Shown: positions 47,021 to 54,819 of the stretch, one piece after another | Position numbering within the stretch: position 1 is the first letter of the stretch | How the letters are laid out: each line of letters begins with the position of its first letter | NCBI GenBank assembly: GCA_016234205.1 | Contig: JACRGN010000300.1 | Span: 1 to 57,607, forward strand | Direction of reading: 5' to 3' | DNA: 57,607 nucleotides | Source of the DNA: Nitrospinota bacterium | GTDB lineage: Bacteria; Nitrospinota; Nitrospinia; UBA9942 | Notes under the pieces: model-generated | What the model saw: only the letters and a program-made list of their open reading frames with translations | What the model was told of the DNA's origin: nothing | Databases searched by the model: none | Position numbers and translations under genes: made by a program

Positions 47021-48352
47021 TCATTTCAGTTTAATCTCTTTTTTCCACAATAGATAGCTTGATTCACTACTATTTTTCCGAGCCTGTTCAATCTCCTTTC
47101 TTTTTATTCCAATGTTATCCCCTTTTAACATATTGCTAAAAAATTCATTATAAAACTTATCAGAATAGACCCAGACCTCAAATACGAGTTTGTCGCCACT
47201 GAGCTTAGATTGCTTCGTCGCTTCGCTCCTCGCAATGACACTTTTGCTTTTTCTGTCATTGCGAGCCGAAGGCGAAGCAATCTCAATATTGGGGTTATAA
47301 TCAAACTCAAAGCTCTTCTGCGGTGCAATCCTTGTATCAAAAATCTCTGTATCGAGGTCAAGATTTACCTTCCTGCCTATAAATGATTCCTTTTCGGAAG
47401 AGTGAATAGTTTTACCCTTCTTATCCATCATAAATCCCTTTACAATAACTAATGGGGTAACATAGGTAGGGAAGAAATGTCCAACACCACTATTAGTGAT
47501 AACAAGTTTTGCCCCTTTCGTATTTGGAATCACCTCAATACTGATTCCACCTCTAACCATCTCAGGGTCGTGGATACCTTTCCAGAGATGTTGTCTATCA
47601 GGCATATGACAACTCTGACAGGTTATGTCATTTTCCCCATAGAAACTATCCTTCCATTCCCTGTATGTATTTGTAAGGACCTTGCCATTTAATTCGTATC
47701 CTTCATCCATCTGGTGACATGCCGCACAGAATTCAGCCTTTTCAAAAAAATCCTCCTCTATAAAGCCATTGTGAGGTATTTGCCTTTCACTTCTGTCTTC
47801 TGTCCCTTCGGCTTTGCTCAGGGCAGGCTTCTGTCTTCTGTCTTCTGTTCTTGGAGGCGGCCCATATACTTTCCCCTCCCTCAAATGACAAACACTACAA
47901 CTGACTCCTGAAAGCTTAAGTTTGTTATCAAAAAATTGGTTTTTAATGTAGTTACTTGCCCCTTGCCCTTCCCCCTTAATAAAGGGGGATTGAGGGGGTT
48001 GTCCCCTTGCCTCTGTCTTTACTTCTGATTGTTCCATCATAGGTGCATGACAATAATAACATGATACTGCAGTTTCAGAGTCATTATGAGGGTCAATCTG
48101 ACTCAAAAGCCCGGGTCCTACCGCTTTACTATGGAGAGACCCCTTCCAGCCTTTGTATTGTTCCTTATGACATTCTCCACAGTCTTCAGGGTGGAAAGAC
48201 AATGAAAGTTCGGAGTTGGAATTTGGAATTTGCAAAGGGATGGGTCTTTCCCAATATTCTGATGAAGATAAAAATTCCTCTCCCCCATTTGCATCGGAGG
48301 AGAGGATTATCAGACTACAACTTATAAAAACAAGAGCTATTTTTTTCCGCAC
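47021..48352 (-). CDS. Exported pentahaem cytochrome c with four repeat-derived insertions
   Basis: About 443 residues with a signal peptide (KKIALVFISCSLIILSSDANG) if translation starts at GTG 48352; an ATG at 48388 would add a leader without sense and overlap the upstream gene further. Five CxxCH haem sites are present: CGECH, CYYCH, CSVCH, CAACH and CQSCH, with HMPDRQH behind the last. It is a multihaem electron carrier or reductase subunit; no named family is certain. Four segments are repeat-coded in frame: LQIPNSNSELS (about 38-47), PPQSPFIKGEGQG (about 116-132), TEDRRQKPALSKAEGTEDR (about 167-187) and SPSARNDRKSKSVIARSEAT (about 356-382). None removes a haem motif. Confidence 0.88.
   Translation of the reverse strand: MRKKIALVFISCSLIILSSDANGGEEFLSSSEYWERPIPLQIPNSNSELSLSFHPEDCGECHKEQYKGWKGSLHSKAVGPGLLSQIDPHNDSETAVSCYYCHAPMMEQSEVKTEARGQPPQSPFIKGEGQGASNYIKNQFFDNKLKLSGVSCSVCHLREGKVYGPPPRTEDRRQKPALSKAEGTEDRSERQIPHNGFIEEDFFEKAEFCAACHQMDEGYELNGKVLTNTYREWKDSFYGENDITCQSCHMPDRQHLWKGIHDPEMVRGGISIEVIPNTKGAKLVITNSGVGHFFPTYVTPLVIVKGFMMDKKGKTIHSSEKESFIGRKVNLDLDTEIFDTRIAPQKSFEFDYNPNIEIASPSARNDRKSKSVIARSEATKQSKLSGDKLVFEVWVYSDKFYNEFFSNMLKGDNIGIKRKEIEQARKNSSESSYLLWKKEIKLK
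47206..47285. repeat. AGATTGCTTCG..GCGAAGCAATCT repeat inside the cytochrome gene
   Basis: Both arms (TTAGATTGCTTCGTCGCTTC and CCGAAGGCGAAGCAATCT) are present, so this is a full copy of the 20965-21042 element, read in frame across about 27 codons. Confidence 0.9.
47790..47853. repeat. TTCTGTCTTCTGT array with embedded GCTTTGCTCAGGGCAGG segment in the cytochrome gene
   Basis: Tandem TTCTGTC units on both sides of a CTTCGGCTTTGCTCAGGGCA core. The core encodes PALSKAEG on the minus strand, a peptide recognised as repeat-derived in many bacterial genomes. Confidence 0.85.
47958..48005. repeat. CCCCCTTAATAAAGGGGG palindrome inside the cytochrome gene
   Basis: Relative of the repeats in recX and cdsA; encodes QPPQSPFIKGEGQG in frame. 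Confidence 0.9.
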
Positions 48353-48867
48353 GGATTTTTCATCCCGCAAGGGTGCTTCATACCGCACGGATGTTTCATT
48401 CCGCAGGGGTGCTTCCCAAGATGTGCTTTCAATATTTCCGACTTCTGTATCATCTCGTTTTTGGGGGCGAGCTTTTGAGCCATCTCAAAGTGTTTGGCAG
48501 CTTCTTCATGTTTACCCTGTTTGTCCAGAGAAAGTGCCAGATTATAGTGTGCCTCAGCAAAATTAGGGTCTGCTTTCACAGCATCTGCAAAATGTTTTGC
48601 CGCAACATCCCAATGTCCCTCTTTAAAATGGCTTATACCATCTACATTGAAATGACATGCCTCTGGTTTTACATCCTTCGGACATACAAGGGCGCCAGCA
48701 ACACCGCATGGATTCTTCATCCCGCAGGGATTTTTAGCACCACAGGGATTCTTTGCTGCACATGGGTTTTTGCCGCAGGGATTCTTTTCCTTTGCCTGAA
48801 CATCACTAAAACCCCATGATACAATCAATGATACCGCCAATAAAACCCTTAAAATCATCTTATACAT
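48337..48867 (-). CDS. Exported TPR protein flanked by cysteine-rich NPCG/HPCG repeats
   Basis: A 176-residue protein. The start at 48867 is preceded by GAGGGAGG and gives a signal peptide (MILRVLLAVSLIVSWGF) ending near VQAKE. The mature N-terminus is a run of KNPCG/KNPCA units (five NPC), then a TPR pair (DGISHFKEGHWDVAAKHF, PNFAEAHYNLALSLDKQGKH), and the C-terminus has four PCG units (KHPCGMKHPCG). Cysteines in the middle (LVCPK, EACHF) add to a very Cys-rich product without CxxCH. I do not recognise the family. It may bind metal or act as a thiol buffer; the smaller protein at 41.1 kb shares the KNPC motif. It overlaps the cytochrome gene, suggesting co-expression. Confidence 0.75.
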   Translation of the reverse strand: MYKMILRVLLAVSLIVSWGFSDVQAKEKNPCGKNPCAAKNPCGAKNPCGMKNPCGVAGALVCPKDVKPEACHFNVDGISHFKEGHWDVAAKHFADAVKADPNFAEAHYNLALSLDKQGKHEEAAKHFEMAQKLAPKNEMIQKSEILKAHLGKHPCGMKHPCGMKHPCGMKNPCGKK

Positions 48868-49174
48868 ATTTTCCTCCCTCAATAAAAGTGTCAGTAACAG
48901 TTTACACCTTAATTCATAATTCATAATTCATAATTCTTAATTCTTTTTTCTCACCCCCCTTCCTTTTAGGTATTAGGTAGTTAGGTTAAAACCTATAACC
49001 TATATCCTATCACAGCTTAAATTGACAGACCATATCCTACAGCACACCTGCCTGCTGATTTAGATTCCCTGCAACTTCCGAAAATTATGGCTCGTTCAGG
49101 GAACGATACTTACAGTAGCCCCCGTTCCCCGAACACACCACATTGAAATTCCCTGTACATAATTCCACGAAAAC
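48868..49174. other. 307-base gap upstream of the TPR-cytochrome genes
   Basis: Contains an ATTCATA tandem array (about 48910-48942), an AGGTT/AACCT-rich palindromic stretch (48968-49008) and the hairpin at 49094-49134. It separates the PstS-like gene from the cytochrome operon; no gene is seen. Confidence 0.5.
49094..49134 (-). promoter_or_regulatory. 12-bp hairpin GTTCAGGGAACG / CGTTCCCCGAAC
   Basis: The two arms (49094-49105 and 49123-49134) pair fully on the minus strand with one G-U. There is no T-tract, so it is more likely an operator or RNA structure than a terminator of the upstream PstS-like gene. Confidence 0.4.
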
Positions 49175-49999
49175 TTACTTAATTCCAATAAACTTCTCTT
49201 TCACAACTGCCTGGCCTTCTGCAGATACAACCCAGTCAATAAAATCCTTAACCTCCCCATTAGGTTCACCCTTTGTGATTAGATAGAGGGGACGCGAAAT
49301 GGGATAGCCGTTGTTATTTGTTACTGGAATCTGGCCATTAACCCTGATTTTTGTAACGGATTTGTTTCCTCCTATGATGGCTAAACTCAACTGCCCGATT
49401 CCACCTTTATCGGATGAGACCTTATCTATAATAGCCGGGTCGGGCCTGACAGTTTCTATATTTTTCCCGCTATAATCTTCCCCTCCGAGCACAATCTTGG
49501 CAAAAACCTTTCTGGTTGCGGATTGAGGGTTGACTATATAAACTGTAACGGGAAGATCTGGTCCGCCAACATCTTTCCAGTTTGTAATCTTGCCTGTAAA
49601 GATTCCTTTTAATTGAGCAAAGGAGAGGTCTGATACTGGATTGGCGGGGTTTACCAGAACTCCTATAGCATCCCTTCCTATTAAAACCTCTTTCACCCCT
49701 TTTGCAAGTATCTCAGGTTTTACATCCCTCGCAACTCCACCAATATCGGCTTTTCCTACTACAGTGGCATTTTCCCCGCCGTCGCTTTCAGGCGCTGTGT
49801 CTATCTTGAAAGTGGACTTATTATACACCTTTGCAGCATCTTTTATAAATTCGCCGACAGTTGACGAACCCACATAAGTAATTTCTCCTGCAAGAACAAG
49901 GGAAGGCACTGCAATAAACAAAACCGCTAAAAAAACTATACACAATTCCCCGATTAAAACTTTCGGGGACAGGCTTGATGAATTAATCTTTTTTTTCAT
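49175..49999 (-). CDS. Phosphate ABC transporter substrate-binding protein (PstS-like)
   Basis: A 274-residue periplasmic binding protein. Signal peptide (GELCIVFLAVLFIAVPSLVLA). Typical segments: ITYVGSSTVGEFIKDAAKVY, TAPESDGGENATVVGKADIGGVARD, VNPANPVSDLSFAQLKGIFTGKITNWKDVGG and GYPISRPLYLITKG. It belongs to the PBP-like family that includes PstS and sensory relatives. No pstCAB genes are next to it; a chemoreceptor is upstream. It could serve as a chemoreceptor ligand binder. SD AGGGGG precedes the ATG. Confidence 0.88.
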   Translation of the reverse strand: MKKKINSSSLSPKVLIGELCIVFLAVLFIAVPSLVLAGEITYVGSSTVGEFIKDAAKVYNKSTFKIDTAPESDGGENATVVGKADIGGVARDVKPEILAKGVKEVLIGRDAIGVLVNPANPVSDLSFAQLKGIFTGKITNWKDVGGPDLPVTVYIVNPQSATRKVFAKIVLGGEDYSGKNIETVRPDPAIIDKVSSDKGGIGQLSLAIIGGNKSVTKIRVNGQIPVTNNNGYPISRPLYLITKGEPNGEVKDFIDWVVSAEGQAVVKEKFIGIK

Positions 50000-50009
50000 A
50001 ACAACCCCC

Positions 50010-50037
50010 TTTATCCCCCTTTATTAAGGGGGATAAA
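50010..50037. repeat. TTTATCCCCCTT/AAGGGGGATAAA hairpin in the pstS leader
   Basis: A 12-bp perfect stem directly before the ribosome-binding site of the PstS-like gene, belonging to the GC-palindrome family. It could influence translation of that gene. Confidence 0.8.
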
Positions 50038-50152
50038 CTCTCAGCAGGTCTAAAGACCTATCTCTACAGCATAAACAACCCTTCTCTCTCCCCTCCCCAC
50101 TATTGGGGATAGAAATACATTAAATGTACAAGGAATTTCACACATCACCTCC

Positions 50153-51646
50153 TTAAACTTTGAATTTTGAAAGCATCGTCTGCAGCTCTGATGCAAGTCT
50201 TGATAAATTGTTAGAGGCATCTGCTATATGATTGGAACTATTGGCAGTCTCCTTAGTTGTATTTGCTATATCCTGTATATCCTTGCTTATCTGGTCAATG
50301 GCTGCAGATTCTTCTTCCGATGCCGCTGCTATCTGCTGAATCATGCCTGTCAGCCTGTCTGCATTTGATACTATCTCCACCAGGGCGCCCCCTGCATCCT
50401 TTGTAAGCCTTACCTTGTCTTCTACTTCGGTGGTTACTACATCCATTGACATGACCGCCTTATTTGTCTCCTCCTGTATGGCATGTATCATCCCGCCGAT
50501 TTCCTTTGTCGCCTTTGTCGTCTTTTCTGCAAGCTTCCTGACTTCATCTGCTACTACTGCAAAACCACGGCCATGCTCACCTGCCCTTGCCGCCTCTATT
50601 GCTGCATTTAAGGCAAGGAGATTCGTCTGGTCTGCTATATCGTCTATTACCTTTATGATTTCCCCTATCTCGCCTGAACGGATGCCAAGCTTTTTTATAA
50701 GTGATGCCGATTCTTTCACTGCCCCTGTAATGTCATCCATCCCGCTAACTGTCTTTTCAACAATATCTTTGCCATTCTGTGCAATCTTGTTTGCATTCTT
50801 TGAAGCCTCCGATGCGCCTGATGCATTTTTGGCAACCTCAATAACTGTTGAGCTCATCTCTCCGGATGAGGATGCAACCTGAGCAGTCTTTTCTGTCTGA
50901 CTCTTAGCGCCCTTAGCAATCTGTACGGCTGATGCACTGAGATTTTCCGATGCCGATGCTACCTTTAATGCAGTCTGGCTGATCTGGACTATCATGTCAT
51001 GAACCTTTCCGATAAAGGTATTGAACCAGTTTGCCAGCTCTCCAATTTCATCCCTTGACATAGATGCTATCTTTTTCGTCAAATCCCCTTCACCTGAAGC
51101 AATATCCTTTAACATCTCTACAACCCTATTTATAGGAGAGGAGACAAAACGGTGGACAAGAAAGATAATTCCTATGATGAGTAAAATTGTGGATACTGCG
51201 ATAACGGAGACAACAGTAACAATACCCCTCTTTAACTCATCTGCAAGCTTTTCCTTGCTATACCCCATCTTCAAAAAACCTACCATTTTCCCAACATCAT
51301 TCTTTATCTCCCTTTCATAAATTAACAGTTGAGAGGTATCGGGAGGCTCCTTTACACTGTTGGTAATAGGCTGCCTTTTTTCGTCGTAAAACATGGTAAA
51401 CACCACCTCGGGGTCTTTGGCTGTCTCTTTGACAAATTTTTCCAGTGTGGAAAAATCAAAGCTTGCATAAAAGGTGGGGCTGATCTCTTTTAGCAGATTA
51501 GCCTGTGCATTTCCCTTTGAGGCCATACTATTGCCGATTGATACACTGCTGTTTCTGACCATGACTATTCCCATAGACACAAACAGGATGACCACGAGGA
51601 GCAGAGTAGGAATCAATAATTTTTTAGCAATTGAGTTAAAAAGCAT
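50153..51646 (-). CDS. Methyl-accepting chemotaxis protein
   Basis: A 497-residue receptor: first membrane helix (about 10-30), small periplasmic domain (about 31-140, single-Cache-like), second helix (about 142-168), HAMP (about 170-222), and a cytoplasmic signalling domain with the hairpin tip DIADQTNLLALNAAIEAARAGEHGRGFAVVADEVRKLAE. The C-terminus lacks the CheR/CheB pentapeptide (ends MLSKFKV). Located next to the PstS-like and ferritin-like genes. No other che genes are in this window. Confidence 0.97.
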   Translation of the reverse strand: MLFNSIAKKLLIPTLLLVVILFVSMGIVMVRNSSVSIGNSMASKGNAQANLLKEISPTFYASFDFSTLEKFVKETAKDPEVVFTMFYDEKRQPITNSVKEPPDTSQLLIYEREIKNDVGKMVGFLKMGYSKEKLADELKRGIVTVVSVIAVSTILLIIGIIFLVHRFVSSPINRVVEMLKDIASGEGDLTKKIASMSRDEIGELANWFNTFIGKVHDMIVQISQTALKVASASENLSASAVQIAKGAKSQTEKTAQVASSSGEMSSTVIEVAKNASGASEASKNANKIAQNGKDIVEKTVSGMDDITGAVKESASLIKKLGIRSGEIGEIIKVIDDIADQTNLLALNAAIEAARAGEHGRGFAVVADEVRKLAEKTTKATKEIGGMIHAIQEETNKAVMSMDVVTTEVEDKVRLTKDAGGALVEIVSNADRLTGMIQQIAAASEEESAAIDQISKDIQDIANTTKETANSSNHIADASNNLSRLASELQTMLSKFKV

Positions 51647-51672
51647 ATTTTAATGTTTCAATAAGTCCCCCC

Positions 51673-52263
51673 TCACCCCTCCCTCTCCCCTGTGGGGAGA
51701 GGAGGGTTAGTGTAAAGGGTTAATTGCACCATCTTTAACCTCTCCAAATGCCCCTGACTATCACTATATAAACTGGCAATGACATCTTTCAAATCTGAAT
51801 CCTGTAGATGATGTAAGACACTAAATTTCTCTACTAATGTATCTTCTATCTCTGCAGCTACCTTTATTGCAGATGAAATGGAGAGGACTTCCTTATCAAT
51901 ACCGGCATGCAAGCTATTTAACTTCTGCAGCAAAACTTTTAGTGTTTCTATATCCAAACACTCAGGCAATAAGAATAATTCTCTGTGTCTATCTGATAAT
52001 AATCCTAATGCCATGATAATTTTTGCATGTCTAATCTCATCTCCTGCCATTCCTGCCCATAAGGAGGCAATATCTTCATCACTCATAAATCTTCCATGAA
52101 ACGACAGATATATCTCTGCTGTCTTCAGCTCTATTTCAAAGAATAGATTCAGGATATTATCCAGTTCATCCGACACAATTTTATGAAGAAAAAAACCTAT
52201 AAAACCACAGAAGATGGACACGGATAAATAAAATAATGGGACACAGAGTTCACAGATGGACAC
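51673..52263 (-). CDS. Ferritin-like (rubrerythrin-type) di-iron protein with repeat-derived ends
   Basis: Up to 196 residues. The four-helix core carries metal-ligand patterns FFEIELKTAEIYLSFH, MAGDEIRHAKIIMALG and SAIKVAAEIEDTLVEKFSVLH, suggesting a di-iron site. The first about 29 residues (MSICELCVPLFYLSVSIFCG and following) are a translation of the repeat at 52202-52376, and the last about 10 (PPLPTGEREG) come from a GC-rich palindrome, so the true start may be the GTG at 52173. Probably a rubrerythrin-like oxidative stress or iron protein; no rubredoxin domain is present. It follows a small 62-residue gene on the same strand. Confidence 0.8.
   Translation of the reverse strand: MSICELCVPLFYLSVSIFCGFIGFFLHKIVSDELDNILNLFFEIELKTAEIYLSFHGRFMSDEDIASLWAGMAGDEIRHAKIIMALGLLSDRHRELFLLPECLDIETLKVLLQKLNSLHAGIDKEVLSISSAIKVAAEIEDTLVEKFSVLHHLQDSDLKDVIASLYSDSQGHLERLKMVQLTLYTNPPLPTGEREG
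51678..51706. repeat. CCTCCCTCTCCCC/GGGGAGAGGAGGG palindrome
   Basis: 13-bp arms with a TGT loop at the 3' end of the ferritin-like gene; the reading frame continues through part of it. It may serve as a terminator. Confidence 0.75.
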
Positions 52264-52376
52264 GGATAAATAAAATTAAAATTCTTTATCCTGATTTTTC
52301 TGTGTTTATCTGTGTCCAAATTTATTTCTTATCTCTGTGTTCTCTGTGAACTCTGTGGCAAATTTTTATAATTTCC
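52202..52376. repeat. Nested composite repeat between the ferritin-like gene and the next gene
   Basis: The outer layer is ACACAGAGTTCACAGA (52240) with TCTGTGAACTCTGTGG (52344). The inner layer is CAGATGGACACGGATA with TATCTGTGTCC. A partial second copy of the left arm (GATGGACACGGATAAATAAA) is present twice. It ends in TATAATTTCC. Confidence 0.85.
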
Positions 52377-52564
52377 TAAAAAGAATCACCCTCTATCTTA
52401 GTTATAGTTATTTCCGATGGCGTTTTATACCCTGTAATTGCCTGATGTAGTTTAGATTTATCTTCAGCAGAAAGAACCCTTGCCGCTTCAAAATACTTTT
52501 CTATTTGGACATTCTTATCCATTAAACCTTCAAGATATATTCTGGCTGCCTCTTCTCTGGTCAT
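52376..52564 (-). CDS. Small hypothetical protein of 62 residues
   Basis: I do not recognise the family. The short charged product (MTREEAARIYLEGLMDKNV start) is likely helical in the first half and has no Cys, signal peptide or membrane segment. It lies between composite repeats, with the ferritin-like gene downstream. A real gene is plausible because of its clean start and its context, but it could be a remnant. Confidence 0.45.
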   Translation of the reverse strand: MTREEAARIYLEGLMDKNVQIEKYFEAARVLSAEDKSKLHQAITGYKTPSEITITKIEGDSF

Positions 52565-52580
52565 GATAATGTAATTATAT

Positions 52581-52696
52581 ATCCGCAGATTTCGCAGATT
52601 ATCGCAGATTTTTTAAGATATTGTTTCATTGTTTCATGGTTTTAACAATGGAACAATGTGTATATTAATCTGTGTAATCTGTGTAATCTGCGGATT
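52581..52696. repeat. Nested composite repeat after the EB_dh-cytochrome gene
   Basis: The outer arms ATCCGCAGATTTCGCAGATT and TGTGTAATCTGCGGATTA enclose the hairpin GTTTCATTGTTTCATGG / CCATTGTT-like centre. It directly follows the stop of the cytochrome gene. Confidence 0.85.
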
Positions 52697-52698
52697 AA

Positions 52699-54324
52699 TC
52701 AAACCTTTGTTCCATTGATCTTCCTTACAAGCAAGACCTCTCCAAACCCCAACCCTATAATACCAAGAAAGGTGTAGAGATAGACTTTTGATGGAACAGG
52801 TGTTTCCATAATGACATAATGCCATGAGGAAAGGCTCATAAGCTTACCATGCTCACCATTGGAACCGTCCCATACATTAAGGGAGAATGGGATGAACTTC
52901 CCCTTTTTAAACTGGATATCCCCTTCATCTTTTGTCAGGAGGGGTCTTTTCATAATAACCTTCCATACCCCGCCGCTATACACACCCTTCCCTTTAACAT
53001 CCTGTAATGCCTGAATCTCAAGGGGTTCATCAGGACCCACTGCATTTGTATCTTCAACGGCAGGTTTTCCCTCCTCTTGCAAATCGGCTTTCCAAATCCA
53101 TAGATTCACAGGGTTACTGCTATCCCCCCTGAAAAAGTGGGGCTTTTCTGTCCCCTCCTGTAACTCTACAGGAAACTGAAGCGCTATGGAATCCCTGAAG
53201 GTCTCCAGCTTTCCGGGGACCATCTTAACGGGGTTTACATAGGAGTTATAACTGGCCGTTCCAAGTAAGGGTGTGACATCTGCCTCCATCTCCTTCTTAT
53301 GAAGGACATCCTTGAACGGGTCATCCCACTCTATAAGGAAGGCTATCTCATTTTCATTATACAGCGCCCTCACTGTTGCCATATCTACACTGTGGTTCTG
53401 CCAGCGGGGGGCAGCAATAACACTTCCCCCCAGCCTTATATCTATATAAGACGCCTTTTGCCACTCAGGGCTATTCACATCTTCAGGTAAATCACCTTTA
53501 ACAGGCACAGCCTTCAATACCTGCTCCTCCCTGGGGTTCTTCTGGAGTGATTTTATAAAGTTAGCCAGATGCCAGCGCTCTTCCTCTTTCAGGGTATCAA
53601 TAAAAGAGGGCATTGGTGTGCCGTTGATACCTGTAGAAAATCTCATGAATATATCCTCTGGCTCTGAACCTGCCTTTATCTTCCATGGCTGGGTTACATT
53701 CCTGATACGGATTGGGAAACCCCAGTCATCCTTTTTGTCTAATGTCTTCTGCCCATCACCCTTGCCGCCCTTTCCATGACATTCCCAGCACTTTGCCCTT
53801 TCAAAAATCTCCTTACCTTTTGCAACACTCTCCTCTGAGTATGGTATCTTCTGCATTGATGGGGTTACAATCTTTTTGTAAGGGTCCAGCTCCGGGTTGG
53901 AGAACTCCTGGGCAAAGGTTTGAATATAGTATATGACCTGCCACCTCTCCTCCTCTGTCAACCCATTTTTGATAACCTCATTGTCAAATGCCTGCATTGC
54001 TGTCCCCTTCAACCCACGGCTGATGGTCCTGAAGAGGTTCTCATCTATTGGGAGCTCGCCGCTCTGTGTGGTTCTGAATTTAAATGTCCCCGGGGTAAAG
54101 TCCCTTGGACGGGGAGACAAAAATTGCGCCGCAGGACCATTACCATCACCAAGGAGTCCATGACAGAAGCTGCATCTTTTAAAAAATGTGAGCTTACCCT
54201 TTTCTATTGCCTCAGGAGTCTTTGGAAGTTTGGGTTTGGTAGGTGTATCCCCGGCATAAGCCACAGTAAGCAGTGAGCAGTAAACAGTAAGCAGTAAAAC
54301 ACAAGACAAAAAAACTCTTTTCAT
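52699..54324 (-). CDS. Exported di-haem cytochrome c with C-terminal ethylbenzene-dehydrogenase-like haem domain
   Basis: About 541 residues. The start at 54324 follows GGGAGGGAA; the signal peptide is VFLSCVLLLTVYCSLLTVAYA. Two cytochrome c domains: CSFCHGLLGDGNG (about 40) and CWECHGKGGKGDG (about 170), both CxxCH with distal Met candidates. Residues about 270-500 resemble the haem-b binding gamma subunit of the type II DMSO reductase family (WQNHSVDMATVRALYNENEI and AFLIEWDDPFKD). One C-terminal membrane helix (about 510-530) probably anchors it. In a cluster with a bd-like subunit, a cupredoxin and another cytochrome, it likely passes electrons in a respiratory complex. Confidence 0.85.
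   Translation of the reverse strand: MKRVFLSCVLLLTVYCSLLTVAYAGDTPTKPKLPKTPEAIEKGKLTFFKRCSFCHGLLGDGNGPAAQFLSPRPRDFTPGTFKFRTTQSGELPIDENLFRTISRGLKGTAMQAFDNEVIKNGLTEEERWQVIYYIQTFAQEFSNPELDPYKKIVTPSMQKIPYSEESVAKGKEIFERAKCWECHGKGGKGDGQKTLDKKDDWGFPIRIRNVTQPWKIKAGSEPEDIFMRFSTGINGTPMPSFIDTLKEEERWHLANFIKSLQKNPREEQVLKAVPVKGDLPEDVNSPEWQKASYIDIRLGGSVIAAPRWQNHSVDMATVRALYNENEIAFLIEWDDPFKDVLHKKEMEADVTPLLGTASYNSYVNPVKMVPGKLETFRDSIALQFPVELQEGTEKPHFFRGDSSNPVNLWIWKADLQEEGKPAVEDTNAVGPDEPLEIQALQDVKGKGVYSGGVWKVIMKRPLLTKDEGDIQFKKGKFIPFSLNVWDGSNGEHGKLMSLSSWHYVIMETPVPSKVYLYTFLGIIGLGFGEVLLVRKINGTKV
54261..54300. repeat. CAGTAAGCAGTGAGCAGTAA tandem array encoding part of a signal peptide
   Basis: A 7-bp tandem array read on the minus strand as LLLTVYCSLLTVA, the hydrophobic core of the di-haem cytochrome signal peptide. 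Confidence 0.85.
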
Positions 54325-54339
54325 TATTCCCTCCCTTTT

Positions 54340-54408
54340 AAGCAATGAGCAACGAGCAACGAGTTTTTTTTTACTCATTGCTTTTCACTCATTTCTCATT
54401 GCTATTTT
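54340..54408. repeat. GCAATGAGCAACGAGCAACG palindrome after the zinc-ribbon gene
   Basis: GCAATGAGCAACGAGCAACG and TCATTTCTCATTGCT form an imperfect inverted repeat in the 85-base gap. Confidence 0.7.
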
Positions 54409-54409
54409 T

Positions 54410-54763
54410 TTACATCCCTGCCTTTTCTTTCACTTCATCCATTATCTTTAAAGTAATTTCTTTTGCATAGCTAACAATAGATTGTCTCGCCATGGACTGC
54501 ACAAATGCTGGTATTCTTTTAAATCTCTCCTCTGCCTCATTTGTTCATGTAATATCTTCTCCAAACGATTTAGTTGGTTTTATATCAACACCAATATTCA
54601 ATCCCAATGTCTTAACCATCTGTGTCTCCTGTGGATTTGTAATCATTGCAATTTGATTGTTACATTTTGAACAGCTAAATATAATATCTACAGAATCTCC
54701 TTTGGAATCATCTGTATTCATAAGCTTCATGTATTCATTACATCTGATACATAGAAATTTCAT
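54410..54763 (-). pseudogene. Zinc-ribbon/PCP-reductase-like protein gene interrupted by an in-frame TGA
   Basis: The open part (54545-54763, 72 residues) starts MKFLCIRCNEYMKLMNTD with CIRC and CSKC pairs of a zinc ribbon and NPQETQMVKTLGLNIG. After the TGA at 54545-54547 the same frame stays open for 44 codons and encodes AEERFKRIPAFVQSMARQ and IMDEVKEKAGM, which resembles the C-terminal domain found in protochlorophyllide-reductase-like proteins. In family members I recall, a Trp occupies the TGA position, so one base change (TGG to TGA) explains it. Either a recent nonsense mutation, a sequencing error, or readthrough. It sits in the cytochrome cluster with its own possible operator upstream. 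Confidence 0.7.
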
Positions 54764-54819
54764 AATCTTTATCCCCTACTTTGCCTCATGCTTCTCTGTG
54801 AGAACTCTGCCCTTGACTA

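Noticed and set aside
54545..54547. Selenocysteine at the TGA of the zinc-ribbon gene
   Set aside because: The family position is probably Trp rather than Cys and no SECIS-like hairpin is obvious just after the codon.
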